DNA from: Blastomonas sp. SL216
Lineage (GTDB): Bacteria; Pseudomonadota; Alphaproteobacteria; Sphingomonadales; Sphingomonadaceae
Assembly (NCBI GenBank): GCA_026625625.1
Contig: CP113055.1
Location: 1,490,501 to 1,554,500 of the forward strand
Reading direction: 5' to 3'
Length of the DNA: 64,000 bases
The first letter of the stretch is position 1. Every line of letters begins with the position of its first letter. The position numbers and the translations under genes are program-made. This document shows positions 34,407 to 43,392 of the stretch, in pieces. Under the pieces are notes generated by a model. It did not search any database. It was not told the origin of the DNA and saw only the letters and a program-made list of their open reading frames with translations.

Positions 34407-35255
34407 ATGAGCTTTTCGATCAACGACTTCGATTTGGGACGGTTTGTTACCGCAACCCTGGCCGAAGACCTTGGCCCCGATGCCCGCGATGTCACATCGC
34501 AAAGCGTGATCCCTGCGGATGCGCGCTTCAACGGCGTTATGGACGCGCGGCACCCGATCGTGGTTGCAGGGCTTCCGCTCGCCGAAGCGTTTTTTCGCGC
34601 GCTCGACCCCGATTGCACGGTGGAACTGCTGGCACAGGAGGGTGAAGCTGTCGCGGCGGGGACCGACATTCTGGCGGTATCGGGCAAGGCCCGCGCGTTG
34701 CTGACGGCGGAACGCTCCGCGCTCAATACCGTCCAGCATCTGAGCGGCATTGCCAGCCTCACCCGGCTTTATGTCGATGCCATTGCCGGGACCGGCGCGA
34801 CCCTGCTCGATACGCGCAAGACGATCCCGGGCCTGCGCGCGCTGGAGAAATACGCAACGCGCATGGGCGGCGCGAAGAACCATCGCATGGGCCTGTGGGA
34901 TGCGGCGATGATCAAGGACAATCATGTCGCGGTGGCGGGCGATATCGGCGAGGCGGTGCGCCGCGCGGTCGCAGCGGGGATCGGCCAGATCATCGTCGAG
35001 GTCGACCATGTCGAACAGATCGAACCCGCGCTCGCCGCCGGCGCGACGCACCTCCTCCTCGACAACATGGCCCCTGCCACGCTGCGCGGCGCGGTGACGC
35101 TGGTCGGCGGACGCGTGCCGTGCGAGGCATCGGGCGGCGTGACGCTGGAGACGATCCGCGCGATCGCCGAAACCGGGGTGGACTATATCTCGGTCGGGCG
35201 CATCACCCAATCGGCGCCTGCCGCCGATATCGGGCTGGATTTCAAGGCCGCCTGA
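34407..35255 (+). CDS. nadC: nicotinate-nucleotide pyrophosphorylase (quinolinate phosphoribosyltransferase)
   Basis: A 282-residue enzyme converting quinolinate and PRPP to nicotinate mononucleotide in NAD synthesis. Motifs: LAEDLGPDARDVTSQSVIP at the N-terminus, LNTVQHLSGIAS, LLDTRKTIPGLRALEKYA, GGAKNHRMGLWDAAMIKDNH, LLLDNM and SGGVTLETIRAIAETGVDYISVG. The frame is open upstream, but the ATG at 34407 matches the family start. Its TGA shares one base with the start of the RNase gene (TGATG). nadA and nadB are not nearby. Confidence 0.96.
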   Translation: MSFSINDFDLGRFVTATLAEDLGPDARDVTSQSVIPADARFNGVMDARHPIVVAGLPLAEAFFRALDPDCTVELLAQEGEAVAAGTDILAVSGKARALLTAERSALNTVQHLSGIASLTRLYVDAIAGTGATLLDTRKTIPGLRALEKYATRMGGAKNHRMGLWDAAMIKDNHVAVAGDIGEAVRRAVAAGIGQIIVEVDHVEQIEPALAAGATHLLLDNMAPATLRGAVTLVGGRVPCEASGGVTLETIRAIAETGVDYISVGRITQSAPAADIGLDFKAA

Positions 35256-35971
35256 TGCGCCTGCCTGCTGCCCTGCTGTTGATGGGGTTGGCGCTCGGCC
35301 CCGCCCCGCTGCTGGCCCAGGCCTATCAGTGTCGCATGCCCGACCGGCTGACTGCGCCGCCTGCCGCGCAGCGCGGGCGCGATGCGGTCAAGCGGGTGGT
35401 GCCGGTGACCGGCTATACGCTGGCGCTGAGCTGGTCGCCCGAATATTGCCGGGGACGCGAGGATGATGCCAGCCAGGCGCTGCAATGCAGCCGCCGGTTC
35501 GGCGAATTCGGCTTCGTGCTGCACGGCCTGTGGCCCGAGGGCAAGACCGCCGCCTATCCGCAATATTGCGCCGCGCCGCCCTATGCCGTGCCGCTGTCGG
35601 TGATGCGCCAGACGCTGTGCGCGATGCCGTCGCAGCGGCTGATCCAACACCAGTGGGACAAGCATGGCAGCTGCATGGCGCGCGATCCGGCGCGCTATTT
35701 CCAGACCGCGACGCGGTTGTTCGCCGCGGTGCGCCTGCCCGATATGGAGCGGCTGTCGCGCCGTCCGCTGACCCAGGGCATGCTGAAGCGCGAGATCGCG
35801 CGGCTCAACCCCGGAATGACCGCCAGCAGCATCGCCATCAAGGCAAACGGACGCGGCTGGCTGCAGGAGGTGCGGCTGTGCCTGGGCCTCGATTACCGTC
35901 CGCGCGCCTGCCCGGCCTATGTCCGCCAGCCGCGCGGCGACGCAGCGCTCAAGATCTGGCGCGGGCTCTGA
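35255..35971 (+). CDS. secreted ribonuclease T2
   Basis: A 238-residue exported RNase of the T2 family. The signal peptide ends near residue 22 (LLAQA). Both catalytic segments are present: CAS I FVLHGLWPEG and CAS II QHQWDKHGSCM, each with its active-site His, and several Cys that could form disulfides. T2 enzymes cut RNA to 3'-phosphates through cyclic intermediates, usually in the periplasm. The start (35255) overlaps the nadC stop by one base, suggesting translation re-initiation; the metabolic link to nadC is not obvious. Confidence 0.93.
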   Translation: MRLPAALLLMGLALGPAPLLAQAYQCRMPDRLTAPPAAQRGRDAVKRVVPVTGYTLALSWSPEYCRGREDDASQALQCSRRFGEFGFVLHGLWPEGKTAAYPQYCAAPPYAVPLSVMRQTLCAMPSQRLIQHQWDKHGSCMARDPARYFQTATRLFAAVRLPDMERLSRRPLTQGMLKREIARLNPGMTASSIAIKANGRGWLQEVRLCLGLDYRPRACPAYVRQPRGDAALKIWRGL

Positions 35972-35975
35972 CGGT

Positions 35976-37325
35976 TCAGCTCGGCTGGACCAGCACCTCG
36001 TCCGCCTGCAGCGCCTTGCGTCCCCAGACCAGCACGAACACGCACAGCCCGATGATGATGGCGAACGATTCGAGCGGCACGATATTGTACAGCCACACGC
36101 CGATGGCCGGCGCGATGATATAGGCCGCGCCGTTGACCGAGGCGACGATGCCTGCGACCTGGCCCTGTTCGGCCCTTGTCACGGCCAGCGAGGAACCGGC
36201 GGTAAAGCCCGGACGGAAAAGGCCAAATCCCAGCGAGGCGATGGCAAAGCCCAGCGTGATCGCATTGAGGCTCTCCGAAAACGCGACCATCGTGCAGCCG
36301 CCCGCCGCCAGCGCCATGCCCCACAGCGTCGAATTGCGCGGGCCCATCTTCAGATACGGGATCAGCCCCCATTGCGCGAGCAGCGTGGCAAAGGCGCCCG
36401 CCATCAGCACCAGCCCGGTCGGGCCAGCAGCCAGTTCGGGCGTGGCGCGCAGATCGAGCCGGTCGAGCAGCATGAAGCCGACCAGCCCCAGGATCATCGC
36501 ATTGGCATGGCCGCCGACCAGCCCGGCGATCAGCCACGGACGCAGCCGCGGATCGCGCCAGGACAGCCTCTCCACCACCGGCGCCACCGCTTCGGGCTCG
36601 GCATCATGCTCGCCAGCGTCATAGACCTCGCCCGCCGATCCCGAACTCATCGGCTCGGACACCAGGCGGCCGCGCGCGGCATAAGTCGGCGTGTCGTCAG
36701 GCAAGCGCAGTTTCAGCGTCACCAGCACCAGCAGGCCGAACGCGGCAAAGATGAAGAACGGGCTGGGCAGACCAAGGAACGGCAGGATGATCAGCGGCGC
36801 GAGCGCGGGGCCGATCACGGTGCCCAGGCCAAAGGAGGACGAGATCATCGACAGCGCCTGGGTGCGCTCTGCCCGGCTGGTGCGCGCGGCGACATAGGCC
36901 TGCACCGCAGGCGGCCCTGCCGAGCCCAGGCCGCCATAGAGGCTGCGAAACAGCGCGAAGATCAGCATCGTCCACATCGCCGAGAGATAGCCGTGCAGCC
37001 CCGCCATCAGCGTCAGCCCGCACAAGGCGAAGGACGAGATGAAGCCCAGCAGCCCCAGGTTCATCAACGCCTTGCGTCCGCGCCGGTCGGACTGGCGCGC
37101 CCAGCGCGGCGCGAACACCATCCACAGCAGCGCCGACCAGCTATAGGCCAGGCTCACCCAGAAATCTGCCACGCCCAGCCGCGTGCCGATCGCCGGCATC
37201 ACCGATTGCATCGCGGTATTGCCCGCAGCAGTCACCAGCATGACCGTGAACAGCAGCGCCATGCGGTCGGCGGGCAGTTTCTGGCTCCCGGCCAGCGCGT
37301 CTTCGGAAGGCTGTAGCATCGTCAT
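35976..37325 (-). CDS. major facilitator superfamily transporter
   Basis: A 449-residue membrane protein with about 12 helices and a long loop (about 215-250) between the halves, the MFS layout. The loop-2/3 motif ARQSDRRGRKALMNLGLLGF is the conserved MFS motif A form (GX3DRXGRR), and motif C-like VIGPALAPL suggests a drug:proton-type exporter. The substrate is unknown. It converges on RNase T2 with only four bases between and overlaps the small monooxygenase gene (TCAT), which is translated first. Confidence 0.85.
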   Translation of the reverse strand: MTMLQPSEDALAGSQKLPADRMALLFTVMLVTAAGNTAMQSVMPAIGTRLGVADFWVSLAYSWSALLWMVFAPRWARQSDRRGRKALMNLGLLGFISSFALCGLTLMAGLHGYLSAMWTMLIFALFRSLYGGLGSAGPPAVQAYVAARTSRAERTQALSMISSSFGLGTVIGPALAPLIILPFLGLPSPFFIFAAFGLLVLVTLKLRLPDDTPTYAARGRLVSEPMSSGSAGEVYDAGEHDAEPEAVAPVVERLSWRDPRLRPWLIAGLVGGHANAMILGLVGFMLLDRLDLRATPELAAGPTGLVLMAGAFATLLAQWGLIPYLKMGPRNSTLWGMALAAGGCTMVAFSESLNAITLGFAIASLGFGLFRPGFTAGSSLAVTRAEQGQVAGIVASVNGAAYIIAPAIGVWLYNIVPLESFAIIIGLCVFVLVWGRKALQADEVLVQPS

Positions 37326-37657
37326 GGCCAGGCATAGCCCCGCTCGATTCGCGCGACGTGCAGCGTATAGTGATCATACCAGCGGTCGCGGCCGGCCTCG
37401 CGCGCGGCGCGGTGTTCGGCATTGTCGCGCCAGGCGCGTGCGCTGGCATCGTCCGCCCAATAGCTGACCGTGATGCCGAAGCCGCCCTCGCCGCCGCCAT
37501 GGTCCATGCCCAAATAGCCCGGCTGGCGCGCGGCGAGCGCGTCCATCGCATCGGCCATCGCGCGATAGCCCTCGGCATCGCGCCCGCTGTGCTGCGCCGC
37601 AAAGATCACGGCAATGGCACCAATGGCATGAATCCGGGAATCCGCTTTTCCGCTCAT
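37322..37657 (-). CDS. antibiotic biosynthesis monooxygenase (ABM) family protein
   Basis: A 111-residue alpha+beta barrel protein. The layout IAVIFAAQHSGRDAEGYRAMADAMDALAARQPGYLGMDHG followed by GFGITVSYWADDASARAWRDNAEH matches the ABM/YdhR-like group, which forms dimers and may oxidise small aromatics or degrade heme. The specific reaction is unknown. It overlaps the MFS gene start by four bases, so the two form an operon, perhaps handling one compound. Confidence 0.82.
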   Translation of the reverse strand: MSGKADSRIHAIGAIAVIFAAQHSGRDAEGYRAMADAMDALAARQPGYLGMDHGGGEGGFGITVSYWADDASARAWRDNAEHRAAREAGRDRWYDHYTLHVARIERGYAWP

Positions 37658-37787
37658 GCAATCGGGTCTAGGCGCTGATCGCGCGGTTGCAAAGTACTGC
37701 TATGCAACACTGACACACATGATTGCTTTGGGCGCACCAATCTGCAATTGTGACGGCTCGTTTACAGCCATTTCGAGAGGGGAATTC

Positions 37788-38447
37788 ATGCAATCCAACG
37801 ACCTGGCCCAGCTGCCGCTCCGGCAGCGGATCAAGGCGCGTGCCGAGCGGACTTTCGGGGCCTGGGGGGTGTTCTTCCGCGAGTTCGTCAAGCATCCGCG
37901 TATGGTGGGATCGGTGGTCCCCTCATCCGACCGCACGATCCGCAAGATGCTGGCCCCGGTGGATTGGCCCAATGTGAAGCTGTTCGTCGAATATGGCCCC
38001 GGCGTCGGCACCTTCTGCCGCGCGGTGCTCGATCACCTGCCGCGCGGCGCGACCTATATCGCGATCGATACCAACCCGGATTTCATCCGCTATCTGCGCA
38101 AGACGATCCCAGACAGCCGCTTCATCGCGGTGCATGGATCGGCGGCCGATGTCGAATCGATCATCGCCGCGCACGGCTTTGACCATGCCGATTACGTGCT
38201 CTCGGGCCTGCCGCTTTCGACCCTGCCCGATGGCATTGCCGATCAGATCGCCACCGCCACCTATCGTGCGCTGACGCCGGGCGGCGCGTTTCTGGTCTAT
38301 CAGTTCACCAGCTTCACCGATCAGCTGATCCGCCCCTATTTCGACAAGGTCGAACGCGGGTTCGAGGCATGGAACGTGCCGCCCTGTTTCCTGTTCTGGG
38401 GCTGGAAGGCCCGCGACGATGGCAGCCTGACGCGCGGCCATCATTGA
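37788..38447 (+). CDS. phospholipid N-methyltransferase-like SAM enzyme
   Basis: A 219-residue SAM-dependent methyltransferase. The start at 37788 follows GAGAGGGG; the frame is open upstream without homology. Motifs: FFREFVKHPRMVGSVVPSS (typical of the PmtA-like group), the SAM loop VEYGPGVGTF, IDTNPDFIRYLRKT, and HADYVLSGLPLSTLP. PmtA enzymes methylate phosphatidylethanolamine to phosphatidylcholine; the C-terminus VPPCFLFWGWKA also fits. Substrate assignment is inference. rpoZ follows on the same strand. Confidence 0.8.
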   Translation: MQSNDLAQLPLRQRIKARAERTFGAWGVFFREFVKHPRMVGSVVPSSDRTIRKMLAPVDWPNVKLFVEYGPGVGTFCRAVLDHLPRGATYIAIDTNPDFIRYLRKTIPDSRFIAVHGSAADVESIIAAHGFDHADYVLSGLPLSTLPDGIADQIATATYRALTPGGAFLVYQFTSFTDQLIRPYFDKVERGFEAWNVPPCFLFWGWKARDDGSLTRGHH

Positions 38448-38513
38448 CTTTGCGCTCCCCAGGGTTTAGGGGCCGCGCTTTCCTAATATTCGCATAGAGT
38501 CTGGAGCCCGTTC

Positions 38514-38858
38514 ATGGCGCGCGTTACCGTTGAAGATTGCATCGACAAGGTCACCAACCGGTTTGACCTGGTTCTGCTCGCCGCCCAGCGTGCGCGCGAG
38601 ATCAGCGGCGGTGCCGAACTGACCATCGATCGCGACCGCGACAAGAACCCGGTCGTCGCGCTGCGCGAAATCGCCGACGAGACCGTCTTCCCGGATGAGC
38701 TCAAGGAAAGCCTGACCCAGTCGATGCAGAAGGTCCAGGTCGATGACGACGATGCAGCCGACGAAATCGGCTCGCTCAGCCTGTCCGCCGAAGCCCTGCG
38801 CCTCACCGCCTCGGCCCCGGCCCGCACCAGCAGCATGGGCGGCGATTTCGACGCCTGA
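38514..38858 (+). CDS. rpoZ: RNA polymerase omega subunit
   Basis: A 114-residue omega subunit with the full signature: [19 protein letters not shown] at the start, [13 protein letters not shown] and [11 protein letters not shown]. The acidic, low-complexity tail (DDDDAADEI) is common in alphaproteobacterial omegas. A possible -35 TTGACT lies at 38444 at the end of the methyltransferase gene. An intrinsic terminator follows 19 bases after the stop. relA/spoT, a frequent neighbour elsewhere, is not seen here. Confidence 0.95.
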   Translation: MARVTVEDCIDKVTNRFDLVLLAAQRAREISGGAELTIDRDRDKNPVVALREIADETVFPDELKESLTQSMQKVQVDDDDAADEIGSLSLSAEALRLTASAPARTSSMGGDFDA

Positions 38859-38878
38859 TCTGCCTGGGTAAGAATTAC

Positions 38879-38918
38879 AAAAAAGCCGCGCGAGCCGGAT
38901 GGTTCGCGCGGCTTTTTT
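38879..38918 (+). terminator. intrinsic terminator of rpoZ
   Basis: Stem GCCGCGCGA (38885-38893) pairs with TCGCGCGGC (38904-38912), preceded by AAAAAA and followed by TTTTTT (38913-38918), a classic rho-independent terminator immediately after rpoZ and usable on both strands. Confidence 0.92.
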
Positions 38919-38941
38919 GTTGGTAGCTATCGGCACGACCC

Positions 38942-38973
38942 CCGCTCAGCCTGAGCCTGTCGAAGGCTCCGCG
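38942..38973. repeat. solo half of an inverted-repeat element
   Basis: CCGCTCAGCCTGAGCCTGTC followed by GAAGGCTCCGCG matches one arm of the inverted repeat at 53801-53880. Its partner arm is not clear here, though a fragment CCCCCGCTCAGG follows at about 38985. The 310-base stretch 38859-39168 holds only the terminator, this element and no supported gene. Confidence 0.65.
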
Positions 38974-39168
38974 CCACCTCCACTACCCCCGCTCAGGCCA
39001 AGCGGATGTGGTGCGGCTTTGGGTCCGTGCAGGAGAAAACCTGCCGTTCTGAAAACGACGCGGTTGCAGATGTTTCGGCCTGCATGGCGCAAGGTCCGCC
39101 ATGGTCGCACAGGCACTTGGGCCTGTTATCGGTTGTTAAGCCGCCTAGCGCTCGATAATCAACAAGGC

Positions 39169-39693
39169 ATGGATACGCATAAGCAGGAACCTGAGGACGG
39201 GCAGGATACGCTTCAATTTCATGCGTCAATCTCAGTGAAGCGCGCCTTATCAATCGCGCTCTTCTCGATCACGACCCTTTTACTGAGCTATGGGGCGATA
39301 AGGGCGCCCAACTGGAATTCAGTGACGCTGTTGCTTGCCTCGAGCTTGCTCTTGTGGGTGAGCGCGTGGCTTGAATGGCGACGGGGATGGCCGAGCCAAT
39401 GGCATGGCCCCGCATGTGAATTGAACGCGACCGGCATTACGTTCTGGCCAAAGCAATCGCGCCAACAATTCCTTCCCTGGGACGACCTCGCGGCCGTCCG
39501 ACACGATATGTCTGACCAGTCCGTGATATTTCAAACCAAGGAACCCTTGAAATACGACCGGAGATATCTGCTTTTACTGAAGCGACCGCCATATGTGAGC
39601 AGTGGCTTGCAATCACCCCAGGGAGAACATCTCGTCAATGTTCTCCATCGCTATTGGGATGAGCAAAAAAGAACAGCTATCACACCAGCATAA
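39169..39693 (+). CDS. orphan membrane protein with PH-like region, atypical composition
   Basis: A 174-residue protein with two hydrophobic helices (about 27-46 and 50-68), then a soluble part with alternating strands (ELNATGITFWPKQSRQQFLPWDDLAAV) resembling a bacterial pleckstrin-homology-like fold, as in STM3941-type small membrane proteins. The start at 39169 gives a compact protein; the frame is open upstream. Codon use has visibly more A/T and fewer GC-ending codons than all neighbours, and it is flanked by repeat elements and has no operon partner, suggesting recent transfer. No function can be assigned. Confidence 0.6.
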   Translation: MDTHKQEPEDGQDTLQFHASISVKRALSIALFSITTLLLSYGAIRAPNWNSVTLLLASSLLLWVSAWLEWRRGWPSQWHGPACELNATGITFWPKQSRQQFLPWDDLAAVRHDMSDQSVIFQTKEPLKYDRRYLLLLKRPPYVSSGLQSPQGEHLVNVLHRYWDEQKRTAITPA

Positions 39694-39793
39694 GCGGGCA
39701 TTGTACGGCCCGATCCGGCACGATCACCTCACCCAGGCCTCCCCCATCGAGAGGGAGGGCTTTTGGGTTGCGCGCGGGTGAAGGTGCGCAAGG

Positions 39794-39912
39794 CCTCTCC
39801 CCTCCCCTTGGCGAGGGGTGCCCGCAGGGCGGGGTGGGGTTGCGCTGACGGAGGTCGATCCCACCCCGGTCCGGCAAGCCGGACCTGCCCCTCCCGCACG
39901 CGGGAGGGGAGA
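39794..39912 (-). repeat. composite intergenic repeat, copy B
   Basis: The same three-hairpin composite as at 27531 and 52831, here in the opposite orientation: CCTCCCC...GAGGGG TGCCCGCAGGGCGGGGTG, then GGTCCGGC-AAGCCGGACC, then CCCCTCCC-gcacgc-GGGAGGGG. It lies between the orphan gene and the end of ettA (convergent). Confidence 0.75.
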
Positions 39913-39919
39913 AAAAAGG

Positions 39920-41599
39920 TCAGCGCGTCAGCTTCTTGTAGCTCATCCGGGTCGGACGATCCGCTTCGTCGCCCAGGCGACGGCGCTTGTCTTCCTCATA
40001 GCTTTCGAAATTGCCTTCGAACCATTCGACATGGCTGTTGCCCTCGAAGGCCAGGATGTGCGTGCAAAGGCGGTCGAGGAAGAAGCGGTCGTGGCTGATG
40101 ACCACCGCGCAACCGGCGAAGCTTTCCAGCGCCTCTTCGAGCGCGCGCAGCGTTTCGACGTCGAGATCATTGGTCGGTTCGTCGAGCAGCAGCACGTTGC
40201 CGCCCTCCTTGAGCATCTTGGCCATATGGACGCGATTGCGTTCACCGCCCGAGAGCTGGCCGACCTTCTTCTGCTGGTCCTGGCCCTTGAAGTTGAAGGC
40301 ACCGACATAGGCGCGCGTCGGCACGTCATGCTTGCCGAGCTTGAAGAAATCGAGCCCGTCGGAGATTTCCTCCCAGACGTTGTGGTTGGGGTCGAGATCG
40401 TCGCGGCTCTGGTCGACATAGCCGAGCTTGACCGTATCGCCGACCGCGATGGTGCCGCTGTCGGGCTGTTCCTTGCCGGTGATCAGCTTGAACAGCGTGG
40501 ACTTGCCCGCGCCGTTCGGTCCGATCACGCCGACAATGCCGCCCGGCGGCAGCGTGAAGCTCAGGTCCTCGAACAATAGCTTGTCGCCATAGGCCTTGGA
40601 CAGGCCGTGCGCCTCGATCACCTTGCCGCCCAGGCGTTCGGGGGTCTGGATGACGATCTGCGCCTTGCCGGGGGCGCGGTTTTCCTGCGCCTCGACCAGC
40701 TCGTCGAACGCGCGGATACGCGCCTTGGACTTGGTCTGGCGCGCCTTGGGGCTCTGCCGGATCCACGCCAGCTCGTCCTGGATCGCCTTCTGGCGGCCCT
40801 CGTCCTCGCGCGCTTCCTGCTCGAGCCGCTTGGCCTTCTTGTCGAGATAGGTCGAGTAATTGCCCTCGTAGACAAAATACTTGCCGCGATCGAGCTCGAG
40901 GATCCAGTTCACCACATTGTCGAGGAAATAGCGGTCATGGGTAACGAGGATGACGTTGCCCGGATAATCGACGAGGTGCTTTTCCAGCCAGGCGACGCTT
41001 TCGGCGTCCAGATGGTTGGTCGGTTCGTCGAGCAGCAGGATGCTGGGCTTTTCGAGCAGCAGGCGGCACAAAGCCACGCGGCGGCGTTCACCGCCCGACA
41101 GGTTGGTGACATCGGCATCGCCCGGCGGGCAGCGCAGCGCTTCCATCGCGATTTCGAGCTGGTTGTCGAGCGTCCAGCCATCGACCGCGTCGATCTTTTC
41201 CTGCAGCGTGCCCATCTCTTCCATCAGCGCGTCGAAATCGGCGTCCTCCGGCGGATCGGCCATCAAGGCGCTGATCTCGTCGAAACGCTCGACCAGATCG
41301 GCGACGGGGCGCACGCCATCCATCACGTTCTGCTTGACGGTCTTGCTGGGGTCGAGCTCGGGCTCCTGCGCCAGATAGCCGACCGTGATGCCCTCGCCCG
41401 GCCAGGCTTCGCCGGTGAAATCCTTGTCGATCCCGGCCATCACCTTCATCAGCGTCGACTTGCCCGATCCGTTGGGGCCGACAATGCCGATCTTGGCATC
41501 GGGATAGAATTGCAGATGGATGCCGTTGAGCACCGGCTTGTTCGCGCCGGGAAAGGTCTTGGTCAGACCCTTCATCACGAAGGAATATTGAGCAGCCAT
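39920..41599 (-). CDS. ettA: energy-dependent translational throttle protein (ABC-F)
   Basis: A 559-residue ABC-F ATPase, near the 555 of E. coli EttA. Two ABC domains carry Walker A GPNGSGKST and GPNGAGKST, signatures LSGGERRR and LSGGERNR, and Walker B LLLDEPTN. The inter-domain linker and arm (EGNYSTYLDKKAKRLEQEAR) match. EttA binds the ribosomal E site and couples the first translation step to cellular ATP. It has no membrane domain. Transcribed alone. Confidence 0.95.
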   Translation of the reverse strand: MAAQYSFVMKGLTKTFPGANKPVLNGIHLQFYPDAKIGIVGPNGSGKSTLMKVMAGIDKDFTGEAWPGEGITVGYLAQEPELDPSKTVKQNVMDGVRPVADLVERFDEISALMADPPEDADFDALMEEMGTLQEKIDAVDGWTLDNQLEIAMEALRCPPGDADVTNLSGGERRRVALCRLLLEKPSILLLDEPTNHLDAESVAWLEKHLVDYPGNVILVTHDRYFLDNVVNWILELDRGKYFVYEGNYSTYLDKKAKRLEQEAREDEGRQKAIQDELAWIRQSPKARQTKSKARIRAFDELVEAQENRAPGKAQIVIQTPERLGGKVIEAHGLSKAYGDKLLFEDLSFTLPPGGIVGVIGPNGAGKSTLFKLITGKEQPDSGTIAVGDTVKLGYVDQSRDDLDPNHNVWEEISDGLDFFKLGKHDVPTRAYVGAFNFKGQDQQKKVGQLSGGERNRVHMAKMLKEGGNVLLLDEPTNDLDVETLRALEEALESFAGCAVVISHDRFFLDRLCTHILAFEGNSHVEWFEGNFESYEEDKRRRLGDEADRPTRMSYKKLTR

Positions 41600-41715
41600 G
41601 CGGGAGTACGCCTCTATGCGGATTATGTGGATTTGCCCCGCGCCTTAGCCGTGCGCCAGCCTGCGGGCAAGACGCCATTGGCAAGCCGGGATGTTGCAGT
41701 TAAGCGTTTCGCCCC

Positions 41716-43110
41716 ATGAACACACGCTTCCTGCTGGCCGCTGCCGCCCTCGCCCTTCCCTTCTCCCTCGCCGCCCAGCAGAACCCGGCGCATGATCCGG
41801 CGGCGCTGCAGCAAAAGGCGCTGACCGACGATACGGCCTATAGCATCGTAGAGGACCTGACGACCGAGATCGGCCCGCGCCTCGCCGGAACCGAGCGCGA
41901 GGCGGCGGCACGCGCCTGGGCGGTCGAGCGGCTGAAGGCGATGGGCTTTTCCAACGTGCGCATCGAACCGTTCGACATGAAGACCTGGGTACGCGGCACC
42001 GAAACTGCGGAGATCACCGGGCCCTATACCGGCAAGCTGCACATTTCGGCGCTCGGCAATTCGGCCAGCACCGGCGACAAGGGGCTTGAGGCGGAGGTGG
42101 TGTATTTCCGCACCCTCGCCGACCTCCAGGCCGCGCCCGCCGGTAGCCTCAAAGGCAAAATCGCATTCGTCAGCCACAAGATGACGCGGACGCAGAGCGG
42201 CGCGAGCTATGGCCAGTTCGGCGGCGTCCGGCGCGCAGGGCCAGGCCTTGCGGCGCAAAAGGGTGCAGCCGCGATCGTGATCCGCTCGGTCGGCACCGAT
42301 TATCACCGCAACCCGCATACCGGCGGCACCAATTTCCCCGAGGGCGTCACCCCGATCCCCGCCGCTGCGCTGTCGATCCCGGATGCCGAAAATCTGGAAC
42401 GGATGATCACGCGCGCCGCGAAACTGGGCCAGCCGGTCAAGATGAAGCTGGTGCTCACCCCGCGCCAGATCGGCATCACCCAGTCGGGCAATGTCATCGC
42501 CGAAGTGCCGGGCAGCGATCCCAGTGCAGGCATGATCCTGGTCGGCGGGCATCTCGACAGCTGGGACCTGGGCACCGGCGCGATCGATGATGGCGCAGGC
42601 GTCGCGATCAGCGCGGCTGCGGCCAAGCTGATCATGGACGCTGGCCAACCGAAGCGCACCATCCGCGTCGTCTGGTTCGGCGCGGAAGAGGTCGGCCTGT
42701 TCGGCGGCATCGCCTATGCCAAGGCGCATGGCGCGGCGGGCCATGCGCTGGCGATGGAGTCGGACTTCGGCGCGGACCGCATCTGGCAGGTCGATTTCAA
42801 GCTGCCCGAAGGCACGGATGGCCTGAAGACCCGGATCGCCAACGCGCTGGCGCCCTTGGGCATCGGCCGCAGCAACGATGTCGCTGGCGGCGGCCCCGAT
42901 GTCGGACCGACCGTCGCGCTGGGCGTCAACGCCATCGACCTGCAGCAGGACGGCACCGACTATTTCGACCTGCACCACACGCCCGACGATACGCTCGACA
43001 AGATCGATCCCAAGGCTCTGCAACAGAATGTCGCCGCCTGGGCGACGGTGCTGGGCATCGTGGCGAACGATCCGGCGGATTTGCTGCCCAAGGCCAAGGC
43101 TGGCGACTGA
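41716..43110 (+). CDS. secreted M28-family zinc aminopeptidase
   Basis: A 464-residue exopeptidase with a signal peptide ending near LAAQ (residues 18-21). A PA domain-like insert (about 130-215) precedes the M28 catalytic part. Zinc ligands can be seen in GGHLDSWDLGTGAIDDGAG (His and Asp), WFGAEEVGLFGG (Glu-Glu), MESDFGADR and LHHTPDDTLDKID. Family members release amino acids from peptides in the periplasm or outside (glutamate carboxypeptidase-like). The specific substrate is unknown. It diverges from ettA. Confidence 0.9.
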   Translation: MNTRFLLAAAALALPFSLAAQQNPAHDPAALQQKALTDDTAYSIVEDLTTEIGPRLAGTEREAAARAWAVERLKAMGFSNVRIEPFDMKTWVRGTETAEITGPYTGKLHISALGNSASTGDKGLEAEVVYFRTLADLQAAPAGSLKGKIAFVSHKMTRTQSGASYGQFGGVRRAGPGLAAQKGAAAIVIRSVGTDYHRNPHTGGTNFPEGVTPIPAAALSIPDAENLERMITRAAKLGQPVKMKLVLTPRQIGITQSGNVIAEVPGSDPSAGMILVGGHLDSWDLGTGAIDDGAGVAISAAAAKLIMDAGQPKRTIRVVWFGAEEVGLFGGIAYAKAHGAAGHALAMESDFGADRIWQVDFKLPEGTDGLKTRIANALAPLGIGRSNDVAGGGPDVGPTVALGVNAIDLQQDGTDYFDLHHTPDDTLDKIDPKALQQNVAAWATVLGIVANDPADLLPKAKAGD

Positions 43111-43135
43111 GCACCGACCTCGATCCCAGACTCTG

Positions 43136-43228
43136 CCGTCACCCTGAACTTGTTTCAGGGCCCATTTCTCGCCACGCGGCTTCGGCTTTTGGGGCACGAT
43201 GGGTCCTGAAACAAGTTCAGGATGACGG
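43136..43228. repeat. inverted-repeat element, 30-bp arms
   Basis: Arm 43136-43165 (CCGTCACCCTGAACTTGTTT...) pairs with 43199-43228 at 28 of 30 positions, around a 33-base loop containing GCGGCTTCGGC. The core TGAACTTGTTTCAGG is a repeat common between genes in sphingomonads. The rest of the 282-base gap before the RcnB-like gene holds no gene. Confidence 0.75.
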
Positions 43229-43392
43229 TAAGGAAAGCCGGAGGCTAAGCTTCGCCAGCCCCCCGTTACACCTTGCGACAACATTTCATGAAAATGAGCG
43301 GCATATTCGCAACCTGTTCAGGCAGGAGGGCGTATTCCTGAACATGTCCACAGCGCTTCCCCCAAGCGCGGGCCATGACAGGAGTACAAACA

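Noticed and set aside
38440-38490. A sigma-70 promoter for rpoZ inside the methyltransferase end
   Set aside because: A TTGACT is present but no convincing -10 at 16-18 bases, so it is not listed as a feature.
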